This document shows positions 52,801 through 64,000 of a stretch of 64,000 bases of DNA, one piece after another. The DNA lies in contig NC_135174.1 in assembly GCF_041146795.1 (NCBI RefSeq), positions 21,786,878-21,850,877 of the forward strand, given 5' to 3'. Source of the stretch: Maylandia zebra. Lineage: Eukaryota > Chordata > Actinopteri > Cichliformes > Cichlidae. The notes below the pieces were generated by a model. It searched no databases. It saw nothing but the letters and a program-made list of their open reading frames with translations, and was not told the origin of the DNA. The number at the start of each line of letters is the position of its first letter. Position 1 is the stretch's first letter. A program made the position numbers and the translations under genes.

Positions 52801-55800
52801 TGGTTGACCAGCCCGGTTGATGCAGCAACGTTCTCGACTCCCTCCACACCCGCCTGCGCCACCTCGTTGGCTCCTGCAACCGCTGTTTCTCCGACAATGT
52901 TGGCCTGATCCACGGTCCTGTTGGCCACTGAGACGTGGAGAGCGAAAGAGGGTTAGTGTGTAAACTGCACTGTGAGAAAACAGTCCTGATTTTCACCTCA
53001 ATGTGAAAATCTGTGCAAAGCTCTTTCCAGGACTTTGAAAAGATCAGATGGGGATGGGACAGGAAATCAGAACATTTGATCAGGAAAAGTGGTATGCAGT
53101 GTAGACAACATATTCAGATTAGTGTGTAACCATCTGCCCTCATACAGGTGTATTACCTGCCAAGTAGAACTGTAAATAAATATTTACACCTTTTTTCTCA
53201 AGTAAAATTCATAACCCTGCTAAAGTAACCTAAGAGTACAAAGGTTTTAGCAATTAAAGTACCTAAAGTAAAAGTACTCATTCTACAGTGTTGCTTGAAA
53301 ATAGTTCATTATTCTCTAATGATTCATTAATGTGTGTTGTAAGCTATACAATAAAATACATTATATCACATAACGTAGCTTTTTATTTCAAGTACTGCAG
53401 AGTAGAAGTAGATGGTATCATAACAAAGAAGTACTTAAAGGATAAGCTTGTACGTCACTTGAGTGATGTGAATGTATTTTCCAGTACTATTTATGCTATA
53501 ATCCTATTGATGCTTTCATCTAAGAGTGTTGGGCATGAACAGTAGTCTACCACAGTGACCCTAACTTTAGTGTGGAGTAGGCTTGGGCAGTGCCACCTCA
53601 TGGCCCCCCCTATGGAGACACCCCTGAAACTAAGTTGATACATTGGCCTCATCACAGAAGAGCCTTTTCACATATATAATTTGCTAAACCAGAAAGATAG
53701 TGTTATTCACTTTTATTTTCTTTATAAAAAGCAAAGTTTAAAAACATCTTGAAACCTGAAGTTTGTCTTTCACACACAAATGACGCTGTATAAGAGGGTC
53801 CAGAGCAAACAACATCAGCCTGCTCAGTGGAGGACAAAGTGAAGTCTCCAGATCCTTTAGCACAACTGTAATGTCATTATTTAAAGTAATATTAAAAGTA
53901 ACAGCACTAAACATTAAAATCCTTCGGTAAACATCTTATTTACTTTTTCTATATGACAGTTAAAGCTTTATGCAGCTCTGTTATTATCTGTATGGATTAG
54001 AATAAAATCAGGATTTTTCTTATTTCTACTTGGCCATAGTATTATTTTAGTAATAAGCAATGAACCACATTTGGGTCACCTGGAAGAGGACACCTGGTAT
54101 TTAAACACATTTCTGATGATTGTACCTCTAAACGTGTATCCAATGAACAGTTTATTTGTACATACTGCTCTTATTTGATTTATACCAAAATTCAATATTT
54201 ATGCTTTTCATATCTTAAATTTCTAGATACAAAAAAGAAGTAATTTGAGAAATCAGATCAGCATCTACAGAGCATTTAAGCCTTTATCTGTTCAAAATAA
54301 AAGGTTATCATCATCATCATCATCATCAACATCTGCACCTGCTAGTTGCAAAATCAAATTGAGTGACACATACAGTAGGTGGCATCTGTGCTTTATCAGA
54401 AATATTTTCAAACTTTATTTATGTATTTTTTATTTTTTTCGATTTTACTAGAGAAAAAAACTTCAACAATGAAGATTAACTGACGGTTAACCATCCCACC
54501 TACCTATGTTACAAAACATACCCTTGTAGCCATCTGGGACTTTATACCATTCAAGTGTGACTAAGAGCTCCTTGTTCTAAGAACCAGAGTGTTTCAGCAC
54601 AGTGCTTAAAGGTGTAGCCATGAATTCAGTGCTGAAGTATGAATATATTCGGATGTTGTTTTTGTAATAAGAGAAGGGATCATAACGAACTCTTCGGGAC
54701 AGCAATCACTTCATATTCAGACAACAAACCTCTGCATTCTCCCCTCAGAGGTTTCTGTTTCTATATTTATATGATCTTAATAGTGGCTCAAACATGCAGC
54801 TTTTCTTACCTGTGTTTACTGATGACACCACTCCCTCCTTTGTCTTACTCCCTGCAGACCAAAAAGGAAAAACAGACTCATATTCATGTACATGACTCAT
54901 GCATGTTTCCTGTAAAATAAAGAGACACATTTCACACGCCCTGTTTCTCCTGTCTGTGGTTTCTTTCCTCAGTAAGTAAAACAGTCAAATGAAACATAAA
55001 CTATATAATAGATTTGTTATTAATGAATAATGTAGGAATAAGAGCAATGAGAGTTACATTATTAATAGCCTAATAGTAGCACATTTAATACACCAGTGCA
55101 TTAAATGTTGTCAGAGAAATATCATAAAATGTTGACGGCAGATATTGCTTAAGTATTTTTGGACATTTCTCAGCTGCTGTTGCCCCTTTAAACTCTGACA
55201 TAACATTCCCAAGAGTCTCAGCTCAGCGTGATCCATTACTGTTTCTAAAAATACATTCACAGACCTACTTTTGCTCACAGTTTTGTCAGTCTGACTGGTA
55301 TGTTGTGCGCTTTCCTGCGTCCTCAAAGGGTTTTGCCTTCTTAAATTTTTTTAATAAAGTCTGGACTGTTTAAAGATCCTGTTATCTTTACCACTAGCTC
55401 TAAAAAAGCTCCTTTCACTTGGAAACATTTTATTTAATTGGAAGTCATCCTGTGAATGGGCTGCAACAGCCGCACGTCTCTGTGTGTGCCTTCCTGCTTT
55501 CCAGCCCTGTGCTCATTACAGTATGATCCCAGCAGATTAAATTGTGGTTATGTAATCTGCCAACGTTAGGGATGACAGGAGGGAAGTATCAGAGCTAAAA
55601 GATAAGAACAGTAGAAAGAGTGAGAGGAAGGTAAAAAGGAACTAATGGAGGAAAGGAAGGCTACATCTGCAGATGAGTAAACTGACTGCACTCTTTTTTA
55701 TAGTCACATAGATGCAGCTGCTGCCATTTACAGTGTCCCACATCCAGTCAGCCTTGCTACCTTCTGCTTCCCTCCATCTTTCAGCACGTTCCCCGTGGTA

Positions 55801-58596
55801 CATGAGCCACGTGCGGGGTACTGAGCAGTACTGCAGTACAGCTCATCGCAGGCTGCAGTGACACAGCTTCTTTCTCAGTCAACAGGGGGAGCCCCCCTCC
55901 CGAGTGTCACTGCACGCCGTGACTATTTCAGCTGAAGAGCTGATCTGCCTGTCACCAAACAAGCCATGCCTGTGAAAGAATACATGACTTCTGAGGAAAC
56001 TTTGCTTTATGATTTATCGAGTAACTCATAAACATCTTTTTGTAATAACGCCGATTCCAGCTGAAGGTGATGCACAGGACACAGCTGATCAAATGACAAG
56101 AATAAGAACAAAAACGCAATTGTTGAAATAATCCTTGTAATAAATTATAATCCTGATTGGAGGCATGCCTGAGTACACAAAGACGGCATGGATTAGAGCG
56201 TTTGAATGCATTTTTACCCATTATGAAATGATGCGTTAAACACAGAGAAATACAGCTTTTTTTCCAGAGGAGGATTTGCGCTTCAGCAATCCTGATGTGG
56301 TGAAAAATCCTGTTAACTGTGAATCCTTATGTGCTCTCAGCTAAAGAAAGATGCAATTTTACACACCTATATATAATCAACAACACGCTGTATTACCATA
56401 TACATACAAATGAAAAAGGAAATTCATATTCCGTATTGCAAATACATCGTGTTAAATTTACAGGGCAGAAAAAAAAATCATGCTAATTGATTTCTTTCTA
56501 AAATAATTGCTATATATGTTGGTATATTTTCATATTATTGCAAAAATAAACACCTAGAATTTTTAGATTGTGTATTTTGGATTTTTCATGAATCTCTTTA
56601 AACAAAAGATTGTAATGAAACCATCAGTGATTACCAAAACACCGAATTAAATCTTAAAAGCAAAAATAAAGGGATTGATAAAATCACATGAAGTTAAATC
56701 TCTTAATTAAAAGTTAAAACTTAAGTTTTGGAGCTGTTTTGCGGCAGAAGCTTTTAAAAATAAATTAATAAATCACTGAGCATGTTGCTGTGTTTGTCCA
56801 GGTCTGGCCCATGTGGTGGAAAGCAGGCGTGCAAACCTTGATACTGTGTACTGACAGCCACATGCTGACGTAGGCACTCTGCTGCAGGTGGATACAGTGA
56901 AACCATTGACACTCTTCACTGATCACATCCCCTCTCCCCCTTCTGATCCTCCCCCTGTGATCTGCGTTGTTCCCTCTCTGTCTCTTGCTTCACCTTTACC
57001 CCCTTTCTCTTGCTTCCTTGAGCTTGTGACCACTGTCTACTTCCTGGAAGATCCAGGGTTTCTTTACCCAGCAAGTCTCAGCCCTCTGTCCCAATGTGTC
57101 ACCTGTCTTTCTCCTCCACGAGCCACGAGACTACAAGCTCAAAGCTTTTGGTGACATAACACCCCTCCCTTCATTTTTTTACCCCCTCTTTTCTCTCTCT
57201 GTCTCTCTTTCCTGCATCCCTCCGTTCTTCCATGTCTCCCTGGGGTGGGTGTTTTGTGAGCTGTGGGGGGTGGAAGGAAGGAGCACTCACTGGGAGGCCA
57301 ATCCTGCTGCTGTGACACCACAAACTAACACAAGCACACAAATGTTTTTGCGTCCAGCACAAACCGATGAGGGTAGAGCGTGCGGGAGAAGGAGGGTGGG
57401 GGTGGAGGGGTTGTGATAGAGAGAGAGAGCAAATTGCTGCAGTGCTCAAATGATCCTTGCCCTAACTCACCCCTCCCTCTCCAGCTTGTGCCGTTGACTT
57501 CCCCCTTTTTTTCATCATTATGATTAAAATTTTGTAGTTGCTGCATGACGGTCAGACAGAGCACTGACAGGATAGACAGCAGACAACGATGGAGCCCTCC
57601 ACTCTGATCGTTCCTCACCCACCCTCCTTACTTTTGCACCCCCTCTGGCCTGTCCCAGGTGGTGTGAAAGCCTGCTGCTTGGGATAACCTTGAAACGTGA
57701 CGCAGTGGCAGCTTGAGCTATAATTAAAGTGCAGGAAACAACAGCATCTGTGCAAAGCACCCGAGGTAAAATATAAATGAATCATTTTTCTTGGGCATTT
57801 AAAATTGTATTTCCTCTTACACTTACATCATCTTGCGTCTTGCTGTGAAATGATTCTTTTTAAGTGTTTAAATGCTTTTTATAACACTTTTCTAAATATA
57901 TTTTTTTCTTTTAATTATGAATGTAAGTCAGCTCTATTCTGTAAATTTAATTTAAAAAAAATCAGATAAATTGACACTCTGGAAACCAGTCCATCACTGG
58001 ACATCCCCATCCAAACTGCTTCACAGACCAGTGATTTAATATAGTCACGCTGGTCAGGTGATGAAAGCCCGAGGAAGCGGCGTCACAGAGCTCTGCAGTG
58101 ACCTCCTTTCCCTCCTTTTGCTCTTCTCTTTTGCTTTTCTTTTGCTTTCCCCCCAAACATCCACTGATCACTGTCCTGCTGCAAAGCTGTAACCCTCACT
58201 GTCTTTTCCTCGCTGTTTCTCACTGTCCACCCTCTGGACCCTGCACCAGTCCTGCAGCAGTATCCCACCAGCACTCACTCCATCCCCTCCTTCCTGCCTT
58301 CTCTTCTCTTTTTCCTCCTCCTCCTCTATCTGTTCCTCTCACAAGTCTCAGACATGGATCCCAAATCATATGATGCAAAAAGTACACGAAGTAATTCCAC
58401 ATATAGACCAAAAAATGAGTGCACCTCCCCCCCACAACCCTCCAAACTCTTTTTGCTGCATGATATATTACATACCTACATACATTACCCCCTCCTTGGT
58501 CTTAGCTGCTGCTTCCTCCATGCCAGCTTTGGTCTTCTCTGCGGCGGCCACCACCCCCTCCTTGGCCATGGAGAACCCCTTCATCAGTACATCCAT
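49871..58596 (-). CDS. sncg: sncg, gamma-type synuclein (5 coding exons, whole gene span)
   Basis: Synucleins are small presynaptic/neuronal proteins whose N-terminal 11-residue repeats fold into an amphipathic helix on acidic membranes and vesicles. Coding exons in order: 58476-58596, 54810-54851, 52800-52927, 51120-51161, 49871-49879, all GT-AG, giving 113 aa. The first two exon sizes (121 and 42 nt) follow the vertebrate synuclein plan. Residues 1-41 start [20 protein letters not shown], with KTKEGV-type repeats at 10-15, 21-26, 32-37 and 43-48 and the conserved VMYVG at 37-41. The acidic tail is short ([16 protein letters not shown]). MDV rather than MDVFM, and position beside glud1, favour gamma-synuclein; human SNCG is 127 aa, so the tail is shorter here. 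Fish can carry two gamma paralogues; not resolved. Confidence 0.93.
49880..51119 (-). other. sncg: sncg intron 4
   Basis: AT-rich, no gene recognised. Contains, near 50646-50700, the counterpart of 38841-38900. No transposon assigned. Confidence 0.55.
51120..51161 (-). CDS. sncg: sncg exon 4
   Basis: 42 nt, [14 protein letters not shown], phase 0 at both ends. Acceptor CTCCCACAG, donor GTAAGA. Glycine/glutamate-rich start of the acidic tail. Confidence 0.88.
51162..52799 (-). other. sncg: sncg intron 3
   Basis: Contains a 23-base C homopolymer (51862-51884) and an adjacent A/C-rich, CAAA/ACAAA-type region (51970-52130). Open frames here are low-complexity artefacts. Confidence 0.6.
51862..51884. 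repeat. 23-base poly-C run
   Basis: An uninterrupted cytosine homopolymer in sncg intron 3, the longest in the window; G-quadruplex or i-motif prone and liable to length error. Confidence 0.95.
52800..52927 (-). CDS. sncg: sncg exon 3
   Basis: 128 nt encoding [20 protein letters not shown] then [20 protein letters not shown] and VNQ. This corresponds to the hydrophobic central segment (NAC-like). Acceptor CGTCTCAG, donor GTTAGT (non-consensus at +3, but still GT). Phase 1 in, phase 0 out. Confidence 0.92.
52928..54809 (-). other. sncg: sncg intron 2
   Basis: AAGTAAAAGTACTCATTC and TTGAGTGATGTGAATGTATT (about 53190-53490) resemble the subterminal repeats of non-autonomous fish hAT elements. 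Also a (TCA)n run near 54307-54330. No gene. Confidence 0.5.
54810..54851 (-). CDS. sncg: sncg exon 2
   Basis: 42 nt, [14 protein letters not shown] (first and last codons split with neighbours), carrying a KTKEGV repeat. Acceptor GTCTGCAG, donor GTAAGA. The size and phase (1-1) are those of the homologous vertebrate exon. Confidence 0.95.
54852..58475 (-). other. sncg: sncg intron 1
   Basis: 3.6 kb. The part from 56900 to 58350 is strongly pyrimidine-rich on the + strand (many CTCCCTCC-type runs), which produces several long but meaningless open frames. No gene or recognised transposon. Confidence 0.55.
58476..58596 (-). CDS. sncg: sncg exon 1 (start codon)
   Basis: 121 nt; ATG at 58596 gives [20 protein letters not shown], then [20 protein letters not shown]. 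Donor GTATGT. The upstream frame is open but has no synuclein similarity, so the start at MDV is chosen from homology. Confidence 0.95.
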
Positions 58597-61150
58597 GTTG
58601 GGCGATGAAACAGTTGGGCTCCCCTGCTCCAAATGGGCCTGGCTGGTTGGCTGGCTGGTGCTTACAGTGAGCGTGCAGAAGTGATGCTGTGAGATGTCAG
58701 AGTGTGTGGCTGGGTGAGTATGTGTAAGTGCCTGTTTCCTGGTGGCTCCTCCTCCCTTTGGTGCTCCAACAGAGGGCTGAGAGGAACACACAGCAGGGCT
58801 ACAGCACTCAGACTGAGAGAAACAGGAGGGCGGATACAGCCAATATGTAAAAAGATGGGGAGAGGAGGAGGAGAGGCAGCCGGATGCTGCAGCATTTTCA
58901 AGTCATGCTGCAACCCCGCCCCTTTAGTCATCCCTCCACTCTCGTCCATCTTTTCTTCTGGTGACTCTCTCTCATGCTCAGCTCAGCCTTTGGCTATCTG
59001 TTTGCATATTTTGATTGGCACGCTTTGCTCTGGGCACACCTTTGTAGATGCTGAGGCTCCATGCGCTGGTTACATAACCGACAGATCCTCTTGTCAGATC
59101 ATATGCATCCTTAAATTTTGCAATGTAATCTGCAGTTGCATCACAGAGCTTGTCCCAAACATTTGCTTCCTTTGTTTTTAATTTCTTAGCAAAATGTTCT
59201 CAGTTGATACTTTATTTATATGTTTTTCTATTCTTTTTACTTATAGTATTGCTGTTTATATTAATGCTTTGCCATCAGCTCAGATTTTTTTATTTTTACC
59301 ACTTGAGCTGAATCAGAATGCATTAAGAAAGACAAAGAGAGCATCTACAGCTATTTCTGTGGTTGTGATTGGAGAGAAATTGCTTTGTCATCTTCACCTG
59401 AATGAGTCACAACAGCCCCGCTCTTCCTCTTCCTCCTCCTCCTCCTCTTTCTGTTTCACTCAGACATGCCGATTCAGCAGTGCAGTGATTCTGAGTGACA
59501 TTGATATCACAACCAGGGTTTGAAATGATCCGGAACCTTCAGCACCTTCAGTCATTAAATCTGAGGCAGGTTAAGGTAATTTTCCGTGTGCTGCTGCCTG
59601 GTGTTGCTTCCAGTGAAAACATGGAGATATACTTGCTCAGTAATAAAAACAAAAACGTCCCACGACCCGCTACACCCTCAACACATCCTTTTTTCTTCTC
59701 GTCCCTGTGATGCGTTCGCGGTGCACATGTAAAGTTGGAGTGACATGCAGTGAAACGCACAGGAGAAGAAATGTGAGATTATTTTCAAAAGTTTAGCTTT
59801 TAAATCACACATTGGATCCGTACTTGGTATTTTGCTGTTTTTGTGAAATATCCTGCAAAATAAACTGTACTTGAATAATAATTTTGTGTTAGTCAAAGGT
59901 TTAATGAAGATACTAGGCTACATTGGTTGGTTTGCGGTAGTGTAATAAAGAATACACTGATTCACTGTATTGGACTAGTGCAGAAGAGGCTGTGGTATTC
60001 ATGTAAGGCTGTAGGAAGGGTAGCAGACATCGATTTCTAATAAAGGTGATGATGCACACTAGATTCAATCACTGAATTCTACTTTATATTGTGCATTTGT
60101 TGGATATCAGCTTGTAAAACATCTGCAAATCAACGAAAAGTAATCAATATCAGAGTCATGTGACTTATCTACAGGTTATTCCTCACCAGCTAAATCCCAC
60201 TTTACACAAGCTCCATTTTTTTTTCAAAAAACAAAACAAAACAGTTGTTTGATATTAAAATGTTGGCAAGTAGGAACATAATTATATTCACTGTATAATA
60301 CTAGATAAAGGAAGGGATGAAGCTAGAACACCGTGATCCATGAAGCGCTGTTTTGCTGTTGCAGAGGCGGAGGGTCCCTCCTTCAGGTCTTTGACTGCCC
60401 TCTGGTGTTCACAGGACTCATCGCATCATGACGCAGCATTATGGCAGTGATGGGGGGTTATTTAGACTTCAGCTGTTAAGTCATAAGATGTATGATCATC
60501 AGTCACTGATGCTGTTTGCAAATCTTTTGTAGCCAAGTCCAAGTCAACGTGCACGACTATGAACGATAAACTGTTTACCTGAAAAGAGCCTTGCTGGTAG
60601 CCCCCCTTCATGCAGTTCCCCTCTGCTCTGCAGAAGTTTTCTTTCTAGAAATTGAATTTTTGGTTCTGTATTTTAATATTTTTTGTTGTGGCCTCACTGG
60701 TCAAGTCCATGTTTGGTGTGTCAGTTTTCACCAGAAAGTGCAGAAACATTAGGTAGCTGGTTGGGGAGCGAATAGCAGAAAAACACAGCCAAATATCTTT
60801 GTCATGTGTTGGTGAAGAAACAGAACTAAACAAAGAGTTAATATTGTTAACCCCTGGATGCTAACTCACTGCCACAGTATACACTGCTAAAAAATTTGAA
60901 AGGGGGATTTTAGAGTACAGCATCCAGCCAATCAATCTGGTCAGTTAAGTAGCAGAGGGAGTTGTTTTTGCTGCTTTGGTATCAATGAAATTAAAAACAG
61001 GTGCACAAGAGAGGCAACAATGACACAACCCCCGAAGACAGAAATGATTTTACAGATGGAGGTCACTGATATTTTTTCCCACCTCATGTTTCCCGTTTTT
61101 TCATTAGCTTTGCATTTGGCTGTTCTCGGTGTCACTACTGGAAGTATAAG
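58597..61150. other. Region between sncg start and Tc1 relic
   Basis: 58600-59000 should include the sncg promoter and 5' UTR; no TATA box was picked out. A CTCCTCCTCCT run lies at 59420-59450. The rest (59.5-61.1 kb) is unique AT-rich DNA with no gene recognised, and no LIM-domain exon was seen on the - strand. Confidence 0.5.
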
Positions 61151-61560
61151 GCAATAGCTGGACCCTACAGAGGTTGCACAACTACTCCAACTCCTCCAGG
61201 AGATGCAATTGCCAAAAGGTTTGTTGTGGGTATCAAGATGAACTCTCTGGACCCAATATCAGACACTACGCTGGTGCAGTGGGTCCTGGGTTCCTCCTGG
61301 TGCACGACAATGCCCAGGCTCTGGAAGGAGAAACCCCAGGAAATCTGTCATCCCATTAGGAGCTGTCACTGTTATGCATGCATATAAGCACATGGGGGCC
61401 ATACAAACTACTGAGCACCATTTTTTCCATTTTTCCATTGAGATCTGATATGTTTTCAGTGTTTTATTAATTTGTTTTGAGAAGTGAATGTTAGAAAATA
61501 AGAAAAAGTTTAATGGCGTTGCTTTAAAATAAAAGCTGAAGATTGTGGCTCCACATGCTG
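61150..61560 (+). mobile_element. Tc1/mariner-like transposase relic
   Basis: A frame at about 61235-61320 reads YQDELSGPNIRHYAGAVGPG then FLLVHDNAQALEG, matching the segment around the second catalytic Asp of a fish Tc1-like transposase (AGAVGPGFLLVHDNARPH). After 61320 the frame is lost. The downstream GGGCCATACAAACTACTGAG fits the element's 3' non-coding end. Non-functional. Confidence 0.75.
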
Positions 61561-62359
61561 TGTTCATATCTAAGGCTTTGTCAGCCCTGTTATCACAGCT
61601 GTGCCAGTGCCAGCGGTGCCACAAGCAAATAAACAATCATCTTATTATCCTGTCAAAAGCTGTTAGATGCTCTTTTGTTTTTGGTTTAGTTTTTATCCTG
61701 GTTTGCAAAGTCAAAGACTGCTTCTGCTTTTCCATCAGGAACAGAAATGACAGGAAACACGATTGATGAACGTCTCAATCATAGCACCACACCATGTTTC
61801 CAGCGGTTTACAGCAGTTCATTCAGCCGTATTGTTTTAAGAAAACATTTATTCACATTCATATCAGTGCATTTGTTTTTTTACATACTGTATTGGTGCAT
61901 TTAGATACATCTCTATGTGTGCTGCCTCACAAACATGCACATAGTGTTAAAATTCATATGTTTGTTTACGTACTGGTGCATAAAAGAAACATAATTTCTG
62001 CATTTTCACTTGAATACTTCATTTTTTGTACAATTTCCCTTTCACATAAGAGAGACAGAACCCAAACAAAAAGGAAACAAGGAAAGAAAAACCCAAATGC
62101 TAGATCAGGTTTTAGCAGCTGACAGATATATTTGACATTTAACATTTAGCATTCTTACACTAACATTTAGTATCTTTCATCAAACTAATCTGGGCTACAA
62201 TACTATGTCACATTCCCGAGCACTTTGCTCCTCCTCTTGCTCCTTATCTCTCTCCATAATTTATCTCTTTTTCCTCCTTTTGTCCATGTCGTCCTTTACA
62301 TGTTCTCCTCCTCCCCCCTCTCTCTCTTTCTCTTTCCCTTTGTTTTCACCTTCTCCTCT
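61561..62359 (-). other. Probable ldb3 3' UTR and intergenic DNA
   Basis: Downstream of the ldb3 stop on the - strand. AATAAA at 62357-62362 overlaps the stop codon, and another (TTTATT on +) lies at about 61847-61852; either could end the mRNA. No coding sequence recognised. Confidence 0.45.
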
Positions 62360-62456
62360 TTATTCCTGGACATTAAGGATCTGTGCAGACAGTCCATGAT
62401 GCCAGTTCTTCAGCTTGGCAAAGCGGGGCCCTTTGACCTCCGACTCAAACTTCTCT
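62360..62456 (-). CDS. ldb3: ldb3 terminal exon (short-isoform end)
   Basis: Encodes EKFESEVKGPRFAKLKNWHH then GLSAQILNVQE and TAA at 62360-62362. The stop codon overlaps an AATAAA. Confidence 0.88.
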
Positions 62457-63919
62457 CTGATGGTAGGGAAAACAATATGTGTGTGCGTGGGGAAAGAAAT
62501 TAAATAAATAACACTTTTTAGTTTACGGTTAGGTGCATGCATATTTGGAGAGTGACACACTTCTTTATAATTTTTCATCTGTACATCTTCAAAGTGTATT
62601 ACAGAAGAAAAAGCCAGTTTTAAACATAGTGCACCACTTTTCCAAGTGGATTCCAGAGAACTGAGGAAAAAAGTATTTTTCTGTTTTCGTGATTTCCTGC
62701 CTCTTTGGAGGTAAAAGAGACCACCCAAACATGAGATATCACTGGAAATGCCAGAATGTCCTCTATTGAGCACATTGAGACTTAGTAGGGTCGCTCAAAT
62801 AAGTCAAAGGATACAGATTAAAAACAAATGTCCATTACAGAGGGTCTCAGGAGGATATTGTTTCGATCACTGTCAGGTTTCCATGCTATCAAACTCAATG
62901 GCAACATCCTTGCTCTAGTCCAATCATCTTCTTGCCCACTTTCTCTGAGCCAATCAGCCTGCACTCTGTCCCACTCTTGTCACTCAGAGCTTCATTTATA
63001 CACCGGTGACGATGAAGATGAAGATGGAGGCTTAGACTCCAGGGGGTCCTATCCTAATTCCTATCACTGGGAGTCATCAGAGTCTAATCGTCAAATAGAT
63101 TAATTGTATTCTGTATCTTGGTGTCTCTCCTTTCTGAAATAAACTGATGATAGTAAAGTGTTTCTTTAGAGGTTGTCAAAAAACAACTCTCAAGACGTAC
63201 AAGATTAACTTGCACAAAAATGATGGAAGGAGAAGAGTATGAAGAAGGAAAAGAGCAAGTCATGATCTAAAGCATGCCAGCGTACTGAAGCATGGGCGTA
63301 TATAGCTGCCAGCCAGTGGAGCTGGTTTACTAGTATTTATTGCTGATACGTTCCTAATAGAAGCAGCTGAGCTCTCTGCTCAGATTCAACCAAGTGCTGC
63401 AAAACTAATCTGACAGTGCAAATGAATAATTAGCTGAGGCAAAATTCAAAAGATGATGTTCTAGTGTCAAAATAGGTTATTAGATATAAAAGTTAAGTCA
63501 AAGAGACCCTTAAAGCATAAGGAAAGCTGGCTGCAGTAAAGGCCTGGCAGAGCAGGGTTTCAAGCAGGGATCCAAGCATTAGAAACAATCCTTCCATTAA
63601 AAGTTATGTTGGTTTGTCCAGTTACTTTTGAGCATATGAAAGTGGATTGCTATGTATAAAAATGGCTGCAATAAACAGTTAATGCAATACCTTTCTTAAA
63701 CCCTTTTAATTAAAGTTGAAGTATCCACTTCAGTTCAGCTTAGCTTTCTATGCATTTTTCTTTAAGACAAGGTAGCTGATGCCAGTTGATGTAATTTTTC
63801 AATTTTGCTAAAGTATCTGAACCTCTCTAATGTCTCCAACTGTCAGTAGACTGGTCACGCACCATTAAAAGACCACTCTTACCTTGACTTCTGCAGGGCT
63901 TCCTCATCTGGGTCTTGCA
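62360..63919 (-). CDS. ldb3: ldb3 (ZASP/Cypher), last two coding exons, LIM-less terminus; 5' part outside window
   Basis: LDB3 is a PDZ-containing striated-muscle Z-disc protein that binds alpha-actinin; vertebrate genes make long forms with three LIM domains and short forms without. Exons 63883-63919 and 62360-62456 join in frame to QDPDEEALQKSREKFESEVK, GPRFAKLKNWHHGLSAQILN, VQE, stop. This closely matches the known C-terminus of short LDB3 isoforms (QDPDEEALRRSR..., RNWHHGLSAQILN). Donor GTAAGA, acceptors AATGCAG and CCATCAG. The exons encoding the PDZ domain and ZM motif lie beyond position 64000. Order glud1-sncg-ldb3 matches vertebrate synteny. Which fish ldb3 paralogue this is cannot be told. 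Confidence 0.85.
62457..63882 (-). other. ldb3: ldb3 intron
   Basis: AT-rich intron of 1.43 kb with nothing recognised; a GATGAAGATGAAGATG run occurs at 63009-63024. Confidence 0.55.
63883..63919 (-). CDS. ldb3: ldb3 penultimate exon
   Basis: 37 nt encoding QDPDEEALQKS plus split codons; the first two bases TG complete a codon begun in the previous exon (ATG, Met, in the homologous FMQDPDEE). Acceptor GTCAATGCAG, donor GTAAGAG. Confidence 0.85.
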
Positions 63920-64000
63920 CTGCATTGACAGACATAAACAAGAGCATTTAGTAAGATCTCTCAATGAGATGATAACTAATTGAGGATTTGGAAGGAGAAG

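Noticed and set aside
52724-52996. 90-codon - strand frame over sncg exon 3
   Set aside because: Wrong frame; the true synuclein frame is shifted and bounded by splice sites at 52800 and 52927.
56888-58435. Cluster of overlapping open frames on both strands in sncg intron 1
   Set aside because: Product of long CT-rich, stop-poor stretches; all repetitive Pro/Ser/Leu or Arg/Glu/Gly translations.

Overview
The window is nuclear DNA from a ray-finned (teleost) fish, most likely a spiny-rayed species. The evidence is intron-rich vertebrate genes with GT-AG splicing, AT-rich introns, dinucleotide microsatellites, and fish-typical mobile elements: a Rex3/RTE-like LINE, Tc1/mariner relics, hAT elements and L2-like LINE tails. 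There are no bacterial operons, CRISPR arrays or rRNA/tRNA genes. Three recognisable genes lie in an order that matches the vertebrate GLUD1-SNCG-LDB3 neighbourhood.

(1) 9.4-30 kb, + strand: a complete 13-exon glud1 (mitochondrial glutamate dehydrogenase, 542 aa, predicted 501-aa mature enzyme). It starts in a CpG-rich promoter/exon 1 block. Intron 1 carries a 5'-truncated LINE with an uninterrupted reverse-transcriptase frame, and intron 5 carries a short polyadenylated retrocopy bounded by a 13-bp target-site duplication. (2) 49.8-58.6 kb, - strand: a complete five-exon gamma-type synuclein (113 aa). (3) 62.3-64 kb, - strand: the last two coding exons of ldb3 (ZASP/Cypher), ending in the LIM-less C-terminus; the rest lies beyond the window.

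(4) 30.5-46 kb, between glud1 and sncg, is the unusual part. It begins with a Tc1 relic, then a 2.2-kb hAT element with a perfect 8-bp target-site duplication, apparently inserted in an older repeat. From 34.9 to 45.7 kb follows an array of at least six copies (named A to F here) of a small - strand gene that I do not recognise. One copy (E, 44.6-45.7 kb) looks intact, with TATA box, 5' exon, a short first coding exon and a main coding exon (146 aa). Copies A and B keep long open frames but share a nonsense codon that removes a still-open C-terminal tail; C, D and F are broken. Copies A, B and C are each preceded, about 0.45 kb away and in opposite orientation, by a decayed piece of glud1 exon 10. 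In A and B this piece shares the same Tyr-to-stop change, so part of glud1 was captured and then duplicated with the small gene. The array also holds a partial copy of sequence found just beyond the sncg 3' end, and a 187-bp direct repeat with no visible mismatch.

1-9.4 kb and 59-62.3 kb show no genes, only repeat relics, one perfect 21-bp hairpin and unique AT-rich DNA.
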